Shown one piece after another: positions 1 through 7,841 of a DNA stretch of 16,906 nucleotides; positions within the stretch are counted from its first letter, which is position 1, and each line of letters begins with the position of its first letter. The DNA is taken from NCBI GenBank assembly GCA_964556475.1, contig CAZKVU010000018.1, forward strand, positions 1-16,906, written 5' to 3'. This DNA comes from CAZKVU01 sp964556475 (lineage in GTDB: Bacteria > Patescibacteriota > Microgenomatia > UBA1406 > HO2-37-13b). Made by a program: the position numbers and the translations under genes. The notes under the pieces were generated by a model. It was not told the origin of the DNA, searched no databases, and was given only the letters and a program-made list of their open reading frames with translations.

Positions 1-3
1 AAA

Positions 4-87
4 TGTATAGGGCCGGCCGTTGGTGTCTTGATGATATTCTCATCGTGCAGCTTTCGCTGCGACACCGAACTGGCCGGCCCCCATACA
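4..87. repeat. Long inverted repeat forming a three-way-junction hairpin
   Basis: TGTAT (4-8) pairs with ATACA (83-87), GGGCCGGCC (10-18) with GGCCGGCCC (72-80), GTT (19-21) with AAC (68-70), and GGTGTC (22-27) with GACACC (61-66). Only A9/CC81-82, G67 and T71 are left out. The apical 33 bases fold into two further small hairpins, GATGA/TCATC (30-34/40-44) and GCAGC/GCTGC (47-51/56-60), so the whole is a cloverleaf-like three-way junction. It lies 40-124 bases downstream of the stop codon of the minus-strand gene at 128-1690, so it would be in that gene's 3' untranslated region. It could act as a terminator or 3' stabiliser, but the bases needed to see a U-tract lie outside the window. The pairing is seen directly; the function is inferred. 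Confidence 0.8.
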
Positions 88-127
88 CGCTTGTGTTGCA
101 GACTACGTGATCGACCGCGCTACGTCG

Positions 128-1690
128 TTACCGCTGGAGACGCTCCAACTGCTCGTCCGCGATCTTGCGCAGCAGCGCGTTGAGCTGTTCGTCGCTCAGA
201 GCTTGGATGTCGGGAAGGCCCTCCTGACTTAACGTGGTCGGCGGTACCGTCTGGGACTGGTTCAAGTCGACGCCCTCGTTCGAGGAGATGGTCGGATCGA
301 CCGAGCCGATGAACTTCCCCGCCTTGGTGTTGCCCCCGTGGTAGGTCATGAACTCCGACAGGCTGTCGAAGTACCGCACCGACGCATCGGACGCATCGAC
401 CAGCACCGTGTTACGCACGTTGCTGAACTGGTTCGTGGTCACGCTGACCATCCAGTAGATGCGGCCGTTCTTGACGTACAGGCGCGGCTCCAGGGGCAGG
501 AAGTTCCCACCGCCGATGTCCCATGAGTAGCTCGGGAACGCGGCTCTGGCGTAATCCAGCGCCCGAGCGGGTCCGATGAGGGCACTGTCCAGCGGAATCT
601 CCAAGAGCTGCATCTCGCCCGTGCGGGCATCTTGCAAGAAGATCTTGGACACGCTGTACGACCTGCCATAGGGCTCCGCCGCTGTGACCCACAGAGGACC
701 GTTCGGGCCTGGGACCAAGAAGGGCATCTGGTTGTCACCCGAAAGCTCCGGAACCTCGATCTGGTCCTGGTGCTTGAACCAGGCGTTCAGGACGCCCTTG
801 TTGTAGGACCAGGACTGCGCGAGCCGAAGCGCCAGGGACTCGGGGAAGAGGCGAACGCCCTTGAGACGGGTGTCAGCCTGCGCCTGCGCCGGGGTCAGGT
901 CCTCGATGATACCGTTCGAGTTGACGATGAACACACCGCCCCAGGTTGGCACTTGGACCGGGAACTGGAAGCTGTAGCTGATGTATGGGACCACCGTCAA
1001 GAGCTCGTCGCCCGTGACGTAGTAGACGTCCGTCAACTCGACCCAGTAACGCTGGCGCAGGAGCCGGAAGTAGATGTTGTCCAGGAACTCCATGCCTTCG
1101 CCCACGCGCATCGGCTTGTGTACGACCTCGGAGGACCCGTCGGGATTGATCATCATGATACCATCGGTCTGACCGGTGATCATGTTGACGAAGCCGTTCG
1201 GCTCACGCGGGGAAACCCAGTCGACGCTCGTACCGTTCACGATGGGATCGAAATCGCCCAGCTGGATCCGGGAGTCCTGGCTCCTGGCTGCACCGAACTT
1301 CTCGGCCACCTGCTTCGGCAAGAAGCGAACGGCCGCCGTGTCGGGCAAGCTGGTCACGATCTGAGGCTCGATGCTGTTCGCCAGGTACTTCTCGGTGAAG
1401 ACCCAGGACGTGAACATGTAGATCACCGCGAAGACCACGAAGATGCCCCAGAGGGTGCCACGCTTGAGATCGAACTCGACCTCCGGTTCCGCGCCCCTGT
1501 AGCGAGGTGGCTGAACCCGCATGCACGGTAGGAAGGTGACAAGGGCGATCAGGGCCAGGAACCAGCCCACGGGGTGGAGGTAGAACATGTCGAACCAGAG
1601 CCAGTGCATCCAGGGCGAGATGCCCCAGAGAATCACCAGCACGACCAGGGCCAGGCCACTCATGGTGACCAACGGCAAGGACTTCTTCAT
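128..1690 (-). CDS. Unrecognised three-TM membrane protein with large extracytoplasmic domain
   Basis: 520 residues, starting at ATG with AGGAGAGGAAG upstream (GAGGAAG lies 8 bases before the ATG), so translation is Shine-Dalgarno led. Three hydrophobic segments are visible at about residues 8-26, 40-56 and 79-98. Residues 63-77 between the second and third are charged, and about 420 residues follow that look soluble and extracytoplasmic. Within the soluble part, residues around 395-440 read like a beta-rich domain (a run of YVKNGRIYW, then VLVDASD). This is weakly reminiscent of membrane proteins that carry PepSY-like or UPF0182-like folds, but I do not recognise the family. The last 35 residues form a charged amphipathic helix. 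Third codon positions are strongly G/C, unlike every gene between 2 and 15 kb. The ORF is intact and its composition coding-like, so the gene is secure; its role is unknown. Confidence 0.88.
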   Translation of the reverse strand: MKKSLPLVTMSGLALVVLVILWGISPWMHWLWFDMFYLHPVGWFLALIALVTFLPCMRVQPPRYRGAEPEVEFDLKRGTLWGIFVVFAVIYMFTSWVFTEKYLANSIEPQIVTSLPDTAAVRFLPKQVAEKFGAARSQDSRIQLGDFDPIVNGTSVDWVSPREPNGFVNMITGQTDGIMMINPDGSSEVVHKPMRVGEGMEFLDNIYFRLLRQRYWVELTDVYYVTGDELLTVVPYISYSFQFPVQVPTWGGVFIVNSNGIIEDLTPAQAQADTRLKGVRLFPESLALRLAQSWSYNKGVLNAWFKHQDQIEVPELSGDNQMPFLVPGPNGPLWVTAAEPYGRSYSVSKIFLQDARTGEMQLLEIPLDSALIGPARALDYARAAFPSYSWDIGGGNFLPLEPRLYVKNGRIYWMVSVTTNQFSNVRNTVLVDASDASVRYFDSLSEFMTYHGGNTKAGKFIGSVDPTISSNEGVDLNQSQTVPPTTLSQEGLPDIQALSDEQLNALLRKIADEQLERLQR

Positions 1691-1724
1691 AGCGGATTCT
1701 TCCTCTCCTGTAGATGCGCCTTAA

Positions 1725-1748
1725 GTTAAAGACCACACTGGTCTTAAC
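1725..1748. promoter_or_regulatory. Inverted repeat upstream of the minus-strand membrane protein gene
   Basis: GTTAA-A-GACC (1725-1734) pairs with GGTC-TTAAC (1740-1748) around the loop ACACT, leaving one A bulged. Its core GACC/GGTC is a typical dyad. It lies about 35-58 bases upstream of the ATG at 1690, so it falls in the 5' leader or promoter of that gene and could be an operator or an mRNA hairpin. No regulator is encoded beside it. Confidence 0.5.
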
Positions 1749-1799
1749 TGTGGCTTTCTAATGGTATTATTAGAATAATTACCAACAAAAACCCACAGT
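1747..1799. repeat. Nested inverted repeats in the divergent intergenic region
   Basis: ACTGTGG (1747-1753) is repeated inverted as CCACAGT (1793-1799). Inside it GGTATTATT (1763-1771) faces AATAATTACC (1774-1783) with a single bulge. On the minus strand TTGACT (1797-1802) could serve as a -35, but the hexamer 17 bases on (ATTATT) is a poor -10, so no promoter is claimed. The arrangement fits a protein-binding dyad or a folded leader between the GC-rich gene on the left and the AT-rich block on the right. Confidence 0.4.
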
Positions 1800-1808
1800 C
1801 AAAACCAA

Positions 1809-1931
1809 ATGTCTGCAACAAATTATCAACGTGCAATTAAAAACACCACTGAATATTTCCAGGCAGCAAATACCAGTAAAATTAAGTGGTTATTAATTAT
1901 AACACTTTACTATAGGTTATTCAAGAACTAA
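1809..1931 (+). CDS. Possible 40-residue small ORF
   Basis: An ATG-to-TAA ORF of 40 codons sits in the 283-base intergenic gap. Its product starts MSATNYQRAIKN and ends with a short hydrophobic, aromatic segment (KWLLIITLYYRLFKN). There is no Shine-Dalgarno and no -10 box at the distance used by its neighbours, so expression evidence is missing. The hydrophobic C-terminus and ordinary codon choice make it worth listing, but it may be chance or a gene remnant. Confidence 0.25.
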   Translation: MSATNYQRAIKNTTEYFQAANTSKIKWLLIITLYYRLFKN

Positions 1932-1958
1932 TACATAACTCACTTCCCAACTCTCCTT

Positions 1959-1967
1959 TGCTATAAT
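1959..1967 (+). promoter_or_regulatory. Extended -10 promoter, leaderless start
   Basis: TG-C-TATAAT (TG at 1959-1960, TATAAT at 1962-1967) is a consensus extended -10 element with no good -35. It ends 6 bases before the ATG at 1974, which puts transcription start on or next to the start codon. Confidence 0.75.
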
Positions 1968-1973
1968 ACTGAT

Positions 1974-2426
1974 ATGGACGTGCAGTTTAAGCCGGCTACT
2001 CTAGACGATAAGGACACTATCGAATCATTTCTCAGAAAAGCCGAGGAAACATCTGGAGGAAAATTCAGTGCAGATGAAGAGCTTAAAGACTTGCCTTCGT
2101 ACATTACCAATAACGAGACATTCCTTATTCTGGAAAAAGACATCCCTGTTGGTCTTGTTACCTATTCATTTACTGAACCTGAACGGGCTTATATCAACGA
2201 CCTTGTTATCCATCCAGACCATCAAGGTAAAAAAATAGGAAAAACTGCTATGAAGTGGCTTCTCGATCGACTTGAAAATATTCGCCATGTCGATTTAGTG
2301 ACTCATCCGCATAATACGATTGCTATCATCTTGTATTCAAAGAGTGGATTCAAAATTTCTGGATGGAAATCCAACTATTATGGAGATGGCGAACCACGTA
2401 TATTCATGACACGTTCACAAGAGTAA
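1974..2426 (+). CDS. GNAT-family N-acetyltransferase
   Basis: 150 residues, the size of a single GNAT domain, which transfers an acetyl group from acetyl-CoA to an amine. The acetyl-CoA-binding motif A is visible at residues 76-92: the beta-strand LVIHPDH is followed by Q84-G-K-K-I-G89, the Q/R-x-x-G-x-G/A pyrophosphate-binding turn. Motif B appears as N114...Y121-x-K-x-GF at 114-126, and the N-terminal alpha helix with the strand FLILEKDIPVGLVTYS precedes them. The substrate cannot be read from the sequence. No SD is present; the ATG follows the -10 box directly, so a leaderless mRNA is expected. The next gene has its own promoter, so this is probably monocistronic. Confidence 0.9.
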   Translation: MDVQFKPATLDDKDTIESFLRKAEETSGGKFSADEELKDLPSYITNNETFLILEKDIPVGLVTYSFTEPERAYINDLVIHPDHQGKKIGKTAMKWLLDRLENIRHVDLVTHPHNTIAIILYSKSGFKISGWKSNYYGDGEPRIFMTRSQE

Positions 2427-2456
2427 ATCTATCCTTTTCAACCTCAATCCTGCGTA

Positions 2457-2485
2457 TTGATAAAAGTCTGAACCTATAGTATAAT
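2457..2485 (+). promoter_or_regulatory. Sigma70-type promoter of the RND operon
   Basis: TTGATA (2457-2462), a 17-base spacer and TATAAT (2480-2485) make a near-consensus promoter. The ATG of the adaptor gene is at 2497, so the leader is only about 4-5 bases and lacks an SD. Confidence 0.85.
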
Positions 2486-2496
2486 GTTACCTTCAT

Positions 2497-3924
2497 ATGA
2501 GAAAACATGTAACTACTGCTTCGGCATCTATTAAAAATAGACTGAACAATATAAAAGTCTATATTAACAACAATCCCTTCAGAAGTTTTTTTGCTATTCT
2601 TGGTGCTTTTTTACTACTTATAGTAGTCAACAACACTTTGCAAAAACAGAAAGTAGAAGTAACTCAAACAAAAATTGAACCTAAAAAAGTAAAAATCTAT
2701 TCAATCGGAAAGGCTCCACATATCAGTGTCCGTGCTGAAGTTGATAAACCAGGACTTGTCACCGTTGTTTCACTGACTAATGGAGTTGTTCAAAGCGTAA
2801 CTGCACGAGAAGGTGGATTAGTGAACAAAGGACAAGCTCTTGTAAAACTTTCATCTAATTATCAAGGTGGAAATGCAGCTGGCGTACAAAGGAATATTGC
2901 CAAAGTAACCTATGATAATGTTGTTGATACATACGATGCTCAAAAGCAGATCATAGAAAATCAAAAAAATATTGCGAATAGAGTCGATTCGAGCGCAGAT
3001 GATTTACGAAATATTACCGATAAGTCGCTCGGCGAAACAAGGAGTCTTATTACATTAAACGATTCCATCATTACATCGCTTGATTCAAAATTACAAGATC
3101 TCTCATCTGACCCCGTAACAAACAAGGATCTGATCGTATCAACTAATCAAATCAAAAGTCAGTTTGTTGCCGCGAATAACCAGGCTCGAAATGCTTTGCG
3201 TAACAGCGAGTACTCAGCAAGCGGGGACAATAATCCTGCACAAATATCAGACCTGCAAAAGGATATCACGCTAAAACAGCTTGATAACCAGCTCAAAGCG
3301 CTTGATATGAATCGGGAAATCAGCCGACTACAGGTTCAATTAGCTGGTATTCAATCAGCAATGATGTACCCAGCAACACCTTTTACAGGAACTGTCCAAA
3401 AAATCTTCGTAAAAAAAGGACAAGTTGTGTCACCTGGAACACCGCTCGCAGTTGTTTCATCAAGCAAAGCGCACAATATCAAAGCTACTATTTATGTGAC
3501 GGCAGATATTGCTTCGCGCATTTCTAAAATAGAACACTGCGTATTGCATATAGGCAATAAAACCTACAGTGCAGTACCATATTTTGTCAGTTCTGAAGCG
3601 GTAAACGGAAATCTCCATGCAGCTTTCTTCTCAATACCGTCAGAATATGCAAAGGAACTTGCTCAGGATGAATCAATTACTGTCGATGTACCGCTTGGTT
3701 ATGCTGATACGATGGTTTCGGCGCCTTATATTCCACTGGATGCCATTTATCAAACAAGTGATACAGCAATATTGTTCATTCTACATAATCACAAAGCTCA
3801 AGCGCGCACTGTTGAACTCGGAAATGTGTACGGAGAACTTATTGAGATTAAAAAGGGATTAAATCTTGGCGATGAAGTAATTCTGAGTAGAGATGTCTTA
3901 GACGGTGATCCAGTAACTCTATGA
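2497..3924 (+). CDS. RND efflux periplasmic adaptor (HlyD/MFP family)
   Basis: 475 residues. It begins with a cytoplasmic tail of about 27 residues and a single membrane anchor at 28-46 (FRSFFAILGAFLLLIVV). The first half of a biotinyl-lipoyl-like barrel-sandwich hybrid follows at about 75-125 (GVVQSVTAREGG...VNKGQALVKL). A long polar helical region of about 130-285 is the usual coiled-coil hairpin. The second lipoyl half comes at about 290-325 (FTGTVQKIFVKKGQVVSPGTPL), then a beta-barrel and a membrane-proximal domain to the C-terminus. Such adaptors link an inner-membrane RND pump to the outside. The stop overlaps the next start by four bases (ATGA), which implies translational coupling to the pump. 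No outer-membrane factor gene is nearby. Confidence 0.9.
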   Translation: MRKHVTTASASIKNRLNNIKVYINNNPFRSFFAILGAFLLLIVVNNTLQKQKVEVTQTKIEPKKVKIYSIGKAPHISVRAEVDKPGLVTVVSLTNGVVQSVTAREGGLVNKGQALVKLSSNYQGGNAAGVQRNIAKVTYDNVVDTYDAQKQIIENQKNIANRVDSSADDLRNITDKSLGETRSLITLNDSIITSLDSKLQDLSSDPVTNKDLIVSTNQIKSQFVAANNQARNALRNSEYSASGDNNPAQISDLQKDITLKQLDNQLKALDMNREISRLQVQLAGIQSAMMYPATPFTGTVQKIFVKKGQVVSPGTPLAVVSSSKAHNIKATIYVTADIASRISKIEHCVLHIGNKTYSAVPYFVSSEAVNGNLHAAFFSIPSEYAKELAQDESITVDVPLGYADTMVSAPYIPLDAIYQTSDTAILFILHNHKAQARTVELGNVYGELIEIKKGLNLGDEVILSRDVLDGDPVTL

Positions 3925-6900
3925 TAAAACGTACGTCATATCTTTCACAACTCCGCTTTGATGAGTCCTTGCTTAGGAGTTGGCAGGCTAAAGTCATTGC
4001 CAATATACGAATTGTTATTCTGCTTATCGTATCAATCATCATGTTAGGTGCAGTCAGCTTTTTTACCATACCTCGAAGGCTTAATCCTGAAATCAAAATC
4101 CCTATTGTTAATATTGTTACGGTATTATCTGGAAGCGCACCGCAAGATGTTGAAAAACTGGTCACCATTCCTATCGAAGAAAGTATTAAAGATGTGAAGG
4201 GAATTGATACATTGCAGTCAACCTCAGCGGAAAATATCTCAGTCATTACGGTTCAATTCGTGAGCACGGTTAATGGTGACAAAGCAAAAGACGATGTGCA
4301 ATCTTCAGTTGATACGGTCAATACGTTACCTGATGACGCAAACACACCAAAAGTTACTCTCCTTGATTTTGAAGACCAGCCATTTTGGATTTTCGATATA
4401 ACGACGCAAAAAGATATTGCATCTCTCATGCGTTTTTCAAAAAAACTCAAAGAAAATATTGAAAAGCTCAATAAAGTAGATCGAGTGATGATGTCAGGAT
4501 TGGAACAGCAAGAAATTCAAGTTACCATCGAACCTCAAAAGGCACTTGATTATAATATCAGTCCTATTCAGCTTTCACAGTTGGTAAAAAAGGCAACATC
4601 TTCATATCCAGCAGGCATGCTGAATACTGAACAATCCACTTTTTCCCTATCAATTGATCCGATAGTGACAACTGTAGATGACATTCGAAATCTAACGCTC
4701 CAAATACATGGACAATCAATTCCAATCGGGGATGTTGCCGTTATTGCTGAACGATCGGAAATAAACCAAGAGCAAACGCTTCTCGGCAAAAAAGGCCACG
4801 CCCCTGCACGAACAGTCCAATTTATGGTGTTTAAATCATCGTCGGCAAACATCGACGCTGCTGAAAAAGATGTCCGTACACTGGTCGAAAAATCCATATC
4901 TGATCAACAAAATCACTACAAAGTTACATCGATCCTTAATACGTCAGATCAAATTACAGAACAATTTGATGATCTTTTTGGAGAGTTTCGATCAACCATC
5001 ATCCTTGTTTTCCTGCTTCTTCTTGTATTTCTTGGATTAAAACAAGCTCTTATTTCGACATTAACGATTCCTCTGACATTTCTTTCTGCATTTGCCATTA
5101 TTCAACAACTTGGTATGTCTCTCAATTTCTTAACCATGTTTGCATTTTTATTAGCACTCGGATTGCTGATTGATGACACTATTGTTGTTGTCGCGGCAAT
5201 GACAAGATATTACAATTCAGGTAAATTTACTCCTTATCAGACGGGTATTCTTGTCTGGAAAGACTTCATCGTGCCGTTGTGGTCGACAACCATAACAACT
5301 ATTTGGGCTTTTGTTCCGCTATTACTATCGACGGGGATTATAGGTGAGTTTATTAAACCTATTCCAATCGTTGTAACCGCGACAATGCTTTCATCGACGA
5401 GTATTGCCGTGCTAATAACTATTCCGTTGATGGTCGTTCTCTTGAAACCACAGCTCCCATCGAGATTAACCACATTCCTTAAAACTATAGCGTATATTTT
5501 GCTGCTCGGATTCATTATTTTCGCAACACCTCAATCGCCTGTTAAGCCATTACTTATTATGAGTTTTATTGCTCTGTCAGTTATTGCATATAGTGTACGA
5601 GGCTCGATTACCACTAAAATTCTCGACATGTATAATCGTCAAAAACTCTTTATGGCCTTTGTTCAAAAAGTACGGGCTATTGCGGATAAAGGGCTTATCA
5701 GTACTGACTGGCTCGGTGCAAAATATGCTCAAATTATTCACACCATCCTTGTTTCTAAGCAAAATAGACGCAAAACGCTTATTGCAATCGGGGCGTTTGT
5801 CATAATCGGATATATGCTTGTTCCACTTGGTTTTGTAAAGAATGAATTTTTCCCCAAGACGAATCAAGAGCTTATTTACGTAAATGTAGAAATGCCTAAA
5901 GGCACCAGATCTGAAATGATTAAAGGTGAAATGAAACGTTTGCTTCCAGAACTTGAAGACACCGAAGAAACAGAGTTTGTTGTTGCCGAATCAGGTAAAA
6001 ACATTGACTCACAGGGAGGTAGAGCTGCAGATCAAAATCTATTTATGTATACCGTTCATCTGACACCTAAGGAAAATAGAACAGTTACTTCACAGGAAAT
6101 CGCTGAAAACGTTCGTCGTGAATTTGCTCAATATCATACTGGTAAATTGACGGTATTTGAAGAAACAGGAGGCCCTCCTGCAGGTGCTGACGTCCAAATA
6201 AAACTATTGGGTCCCGAACTTTCTGAACTCAATACACAAGCTGATCGAATCGTTGACCATTTGCAAGATCAAAAGGGAATTATTGATCCACAAAAATCAG
6301 TAAAGCCAGGCCTTGGCAAAATTACTTTTGTGCCTGACACGAACAATCTTTCGCTCTATGGTGTTGGTATTGATCAGATAGGATTTGCGCTGAGAACATT
6401 CGCAAGCGGTACAGAGCTTGATACATTAGGTTCCGGTGATAATGAGAAAAAAATTGTCTATCGAGCATCAGCTGAGCAAGAGCGAATCCAGAACATCTAT
6501 CAACTTTCGGTTGGAACTAATAGCGGACCAGTGCCTCTTACTGAATTGGGTGATTTCAAACTCCTATATAATCCGACAGCAATAACTCGCGAAGGGGGTA
6601 ATCGTACCATTTCGGTGACTGCTGGTGTTCAAAAAGGGTTTAATATTCCTGAAAAAAATAAAGAGCTCGTCGACTTTGTTTCTAAAATGAATTTGCCGGA
6701 AGGTTATACATGGCAGACAGGTGGAGCAAATGAAGAAAATAATAAGTCAGTCCAATCGATTCTTAAAGCTATGCTTGTTGCAGGATTGCTTATTCTCATT
6801 ACGATGGTCATTGAGTTCGGGTCATATCGACAAGCTGCTATAGCCTTGATGATTATTCCCGTATCAATCGCGGGTGTATTTTACATTTTTGCACTTGCCC

Positions 6901-7253
6901 AAATTCCTTTATCCTTCCCTGCACTCATTGGTGTGCTTGCCCTTTTCGGAATTGTGGTGACGCATGCAATTGTCGTCATTGAAAAGATCAACGACAATCG
7001 TAAAGAAGGAATTGGCCTGATCGATTCGATTGTAGATGCTGCTGAAAACAGACTCGAGCCTGTTATGTTGACATCGCTCGCAACAATACTCGGACTTATC
7101 CCAGTTACGCTTGCTGATCCTTTGTGGAGAGGGCTTGGGGGAGCAATTATTGCTGGTCTTATATTTTCAGGCGCACTTAAACTCTTTTTTGTTCCTGTTA
7201 TGTACTATAACTGGTTCAAAGATGATGAAGCGAAATCTTTCACTGATATTTAA
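3921..7253 (+). CDS. RND efflux transporter permease (HAE type, SwrC-like)
   Basis: 1110 residues, a full-length AcrB-like proton-driven pump. TM1 lies at about 28-50. It is followed by the porter segment starting PRRLNPEIKIPIVNIVTVLSG, a TM2-6 cluster from 357, a second TM (around 620-645, about GAFVIIGYMLVPLGF) and second porter repeat, and a final TM cluster from about 925. The TM4 proton-relay pair D418-D419 (LGLLIDDTIVVV) is present, as are equivalents of AcrB R971 (R1044) and T978 (T1051). At the AcrB K940-N941 position (AKNAI) this protein has T1014-H1015 (VVTHAI). From recall, TNAI at this place is usual in SwrC-like pumps of monoderm bacteria, so the missing lysine is a subfamily trait, while the histidine is less usual. 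The gene is coupled to the adaptor by a four-base overlap. Its substrate is unknown. Confidence 0.93.
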   Translation: MIKRTSYLSQLRFDESLLRSWQAKVIANIRIVILLIVSIIMLGAVSFFTIPRRLNPEIKIPIVNIVTVLSGSAPQDVEKLVTIPIEESIKDVKGIDTLQSTSAENISVITVQFVSTVNGDKAKDDVQSSVDTVNTLPDDANTPKVTLLDFEDQPFWIFDITTQKDIASLMRFSKKLKENIEKLNKVDRVMMSGLEQQEIQVTIEPQKALDYNISPIQLSQLVKKATSSYPAGMLNTEQSTFSLSIDPIVTTVDDIRNLTLQIHGQSIPIGDVAVIAERSEINQEQTLLGKKGHAPARTVQFMVFKSSSANIDAAEKDVRTLVEKSISDQQNHYKVTSILNTSDQITEQFDDLFGEFRSTIILVFLLLLVFLGLKQALISTLTIPLTFLSAFAIIQQLGMSLNFLTMFAFLLALGLLIDDTIVVVAAMTRYYNSGKFTPYQTGILVWKDFIVPLWSTTITTIWAFVPLLLSTGIIGEFIKPIPIVVTATMLSSTSIAVLITIPLMVVLLKPQLPSRLTTFLKTIAYILLLGFIIFATPQSPVKPLLIMSFIALSVIAYSVRGSITTKILDMYNRQKLFMAFVQKVRAIADKGLISTDWLGAKYAQIIHTILVSKQNRRKTLIAIGAFVIIGYMLVPLGFVKNEFFPKTNQELIYVNVEMPKGTRSEMIKGEMKRLLPELEDTEETEFVVAESGKNIDSQGGRAADQNLFMYTVHLTPKENRTVTSQEIAENVRREFAQYHTGKLTVFEETGGPPAGADVQIKLLGPELSELNTQADRIVDHLQDQKGIIDPQKSVKPGLGKITFVPDTNNLSLYGVGIDQIGFALRTFASGTELDTLGSGDNEKKIVYRASAEQERIQNIYQLSVGTNSGPVPLTELGDFKLLYNPTAITREGGNRTISVTAGVQKGFNIPEKNKELVDFVSKMNLPEGYTWQTGGANEENNKSVQSILKAMLVAGLLILITMVIEFGSYRQAAIALMIIPVSIAGVFYIFALAQIPLSFPALIGVLALFGIVVTHAIVVIEKINDNRKEGIGLIDSIVDAAENRLEPVMLTSLATILGLIPVTLADPLWRGLGGAIIAGLIFSGALKLFFVPVMYYNWFKDDEAKSFTDI

Positions 7254-7286
7254 AGCGGAATATCGTAGACTATACGATGAGGGCAA

Positions 7287-7292
7287 TATAAT
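7287..7292 (+). promoter_or_regulatory. Candidate -10 box for the DUF1801 gene
   Basis: TATAAT ends 27 bases before the ATG at 7320; no convincing -35 or SD is present. TACTAT at 7309-7314 is an alternative that would give a leaderless message like its neighbours. Which one is used cannot be decided from sequence. Confidence 0.4.
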
Positions 7293-7319
7293 GATGTTGC
7301 ACATTTCTTACTATCTACT

Positions 7320-7745
7320 ATGAAAAAAACTGTCGCATCTGAGAAACAATTCTCCGAAGATGAAAAAGCCGCGATGAAAGAGCGTTATCTGGAATTAAAG
7401 GCAAATAAAAACGACGGAGAAAAACTTTTACTCGCGAAAATCGCTGAAATGCCAGCTGCAGACAAAGTAATGGCAGCCAAACTTCATGAAATCATAAAGA
7501 CTCATGCTCCAATGCTAACGCCAAAAACCTGGTACGGCATGCCTGCGTATGCAAATAAAGATGGAAAAGTAGTGTGCTTCTTCCAAACTGGTGCAAAATT
7601 TAAATACCGATATTCAACACTCGGATTCCAAGATGCTGCAAACCTTGATGATGGCACTATGTGGCCGACATCCTTTGCCCTGAAAAAAATATCTCCTGCT
7701 GATGAAAAAAAAATCATCGAGCTGATTAAAAAGGCAGTGAAGTAA
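7320..7745 (+). CDS. DUF1801 domain protein (YdhG-like fold)
   Basis: 141 residues. The core at about 45-105 carries the DUF1801 hallmark: a helix ending in IIKTHAP, then TWYGMPAY (70-77) and a strand pair KVVCFFQTGAKFKYRYST. The C-terminal half ends in a helix (DEKKIIELIKKAVK) as in small YdhG-like proteins. The first 45 residues are a charged, lysine-rich extension. Members of this family are small soluble cytosolic proteins; an iron-chaperone role has been proposed for some, but it is not demonstrated by anything here. The gene stands alone after the efflux operon. No SD is visible before the ATG. Confidence 0.85.
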   Translation: MKKTVASEKQFSEDEKAAMKERYLELKANKNDGEKLLLAKIAEMPAADKVMAAKLHEIIKTHAPMLTPKTWYGMPAYANKDGKVVCFFQTGAKFKYRYSTLGFQDAANLDDGTMWPTSFALKKISPADEKKIIELIKKAVK

Positions 7746-7770
7746 AAAGAGGCTGCATTTTCTTTTTTTT
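7744..7770 (+). terminator. Weak AT-rich hairpin followed by a T run
   Basis: AAAAAGA (7744-7750) can pair with TCTTTTT (7761-7767), and the T run continues to 7770. The stem overlaps the TAA stop and contains only one G-C pair, so it is a marginal intrinsic terminator for the DUF1801 gene. Confidence 0.3.
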
Positions 7771-7777
7771 ATTCAAG

Positions 7778-7804
7778 TTGCATTTCCTTTAAGAATCCTA
7801 TAAT
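7778..7804 (+). promoter_or_regulatory. Promoter of the beta-helix gene
   Basis: TATAAT at 7799-7804 is a consensus -10; TTGCAT at 7778-7783 is a possible -35 with a short 15-base spacer. The predicted leader is about 30 bases and carries GAGAGGAGGTG (7825-7835), the only strong Shine-Dalgarno seen in the AT-rich block. It ends 6 bases before the ATG at 7842. Confidence 0.65.
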
Positions 7805-7841
7805 CTTTTCCCAGAGAATTAATTGAGAGGAGGTGAAAAGA

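Noticed and set aside
632..1531. Long plus-strand ORF (299 codons) opposite the left membrane protein gene
   Set aside because: Its product is rich in arginine, histidine and valine with no hydrophobic or domain pattern, and it exists because GC-rich codons on the minus strand avoid stops on the other. The minus-strand reading has an SD, membrane helices and sensible composition.
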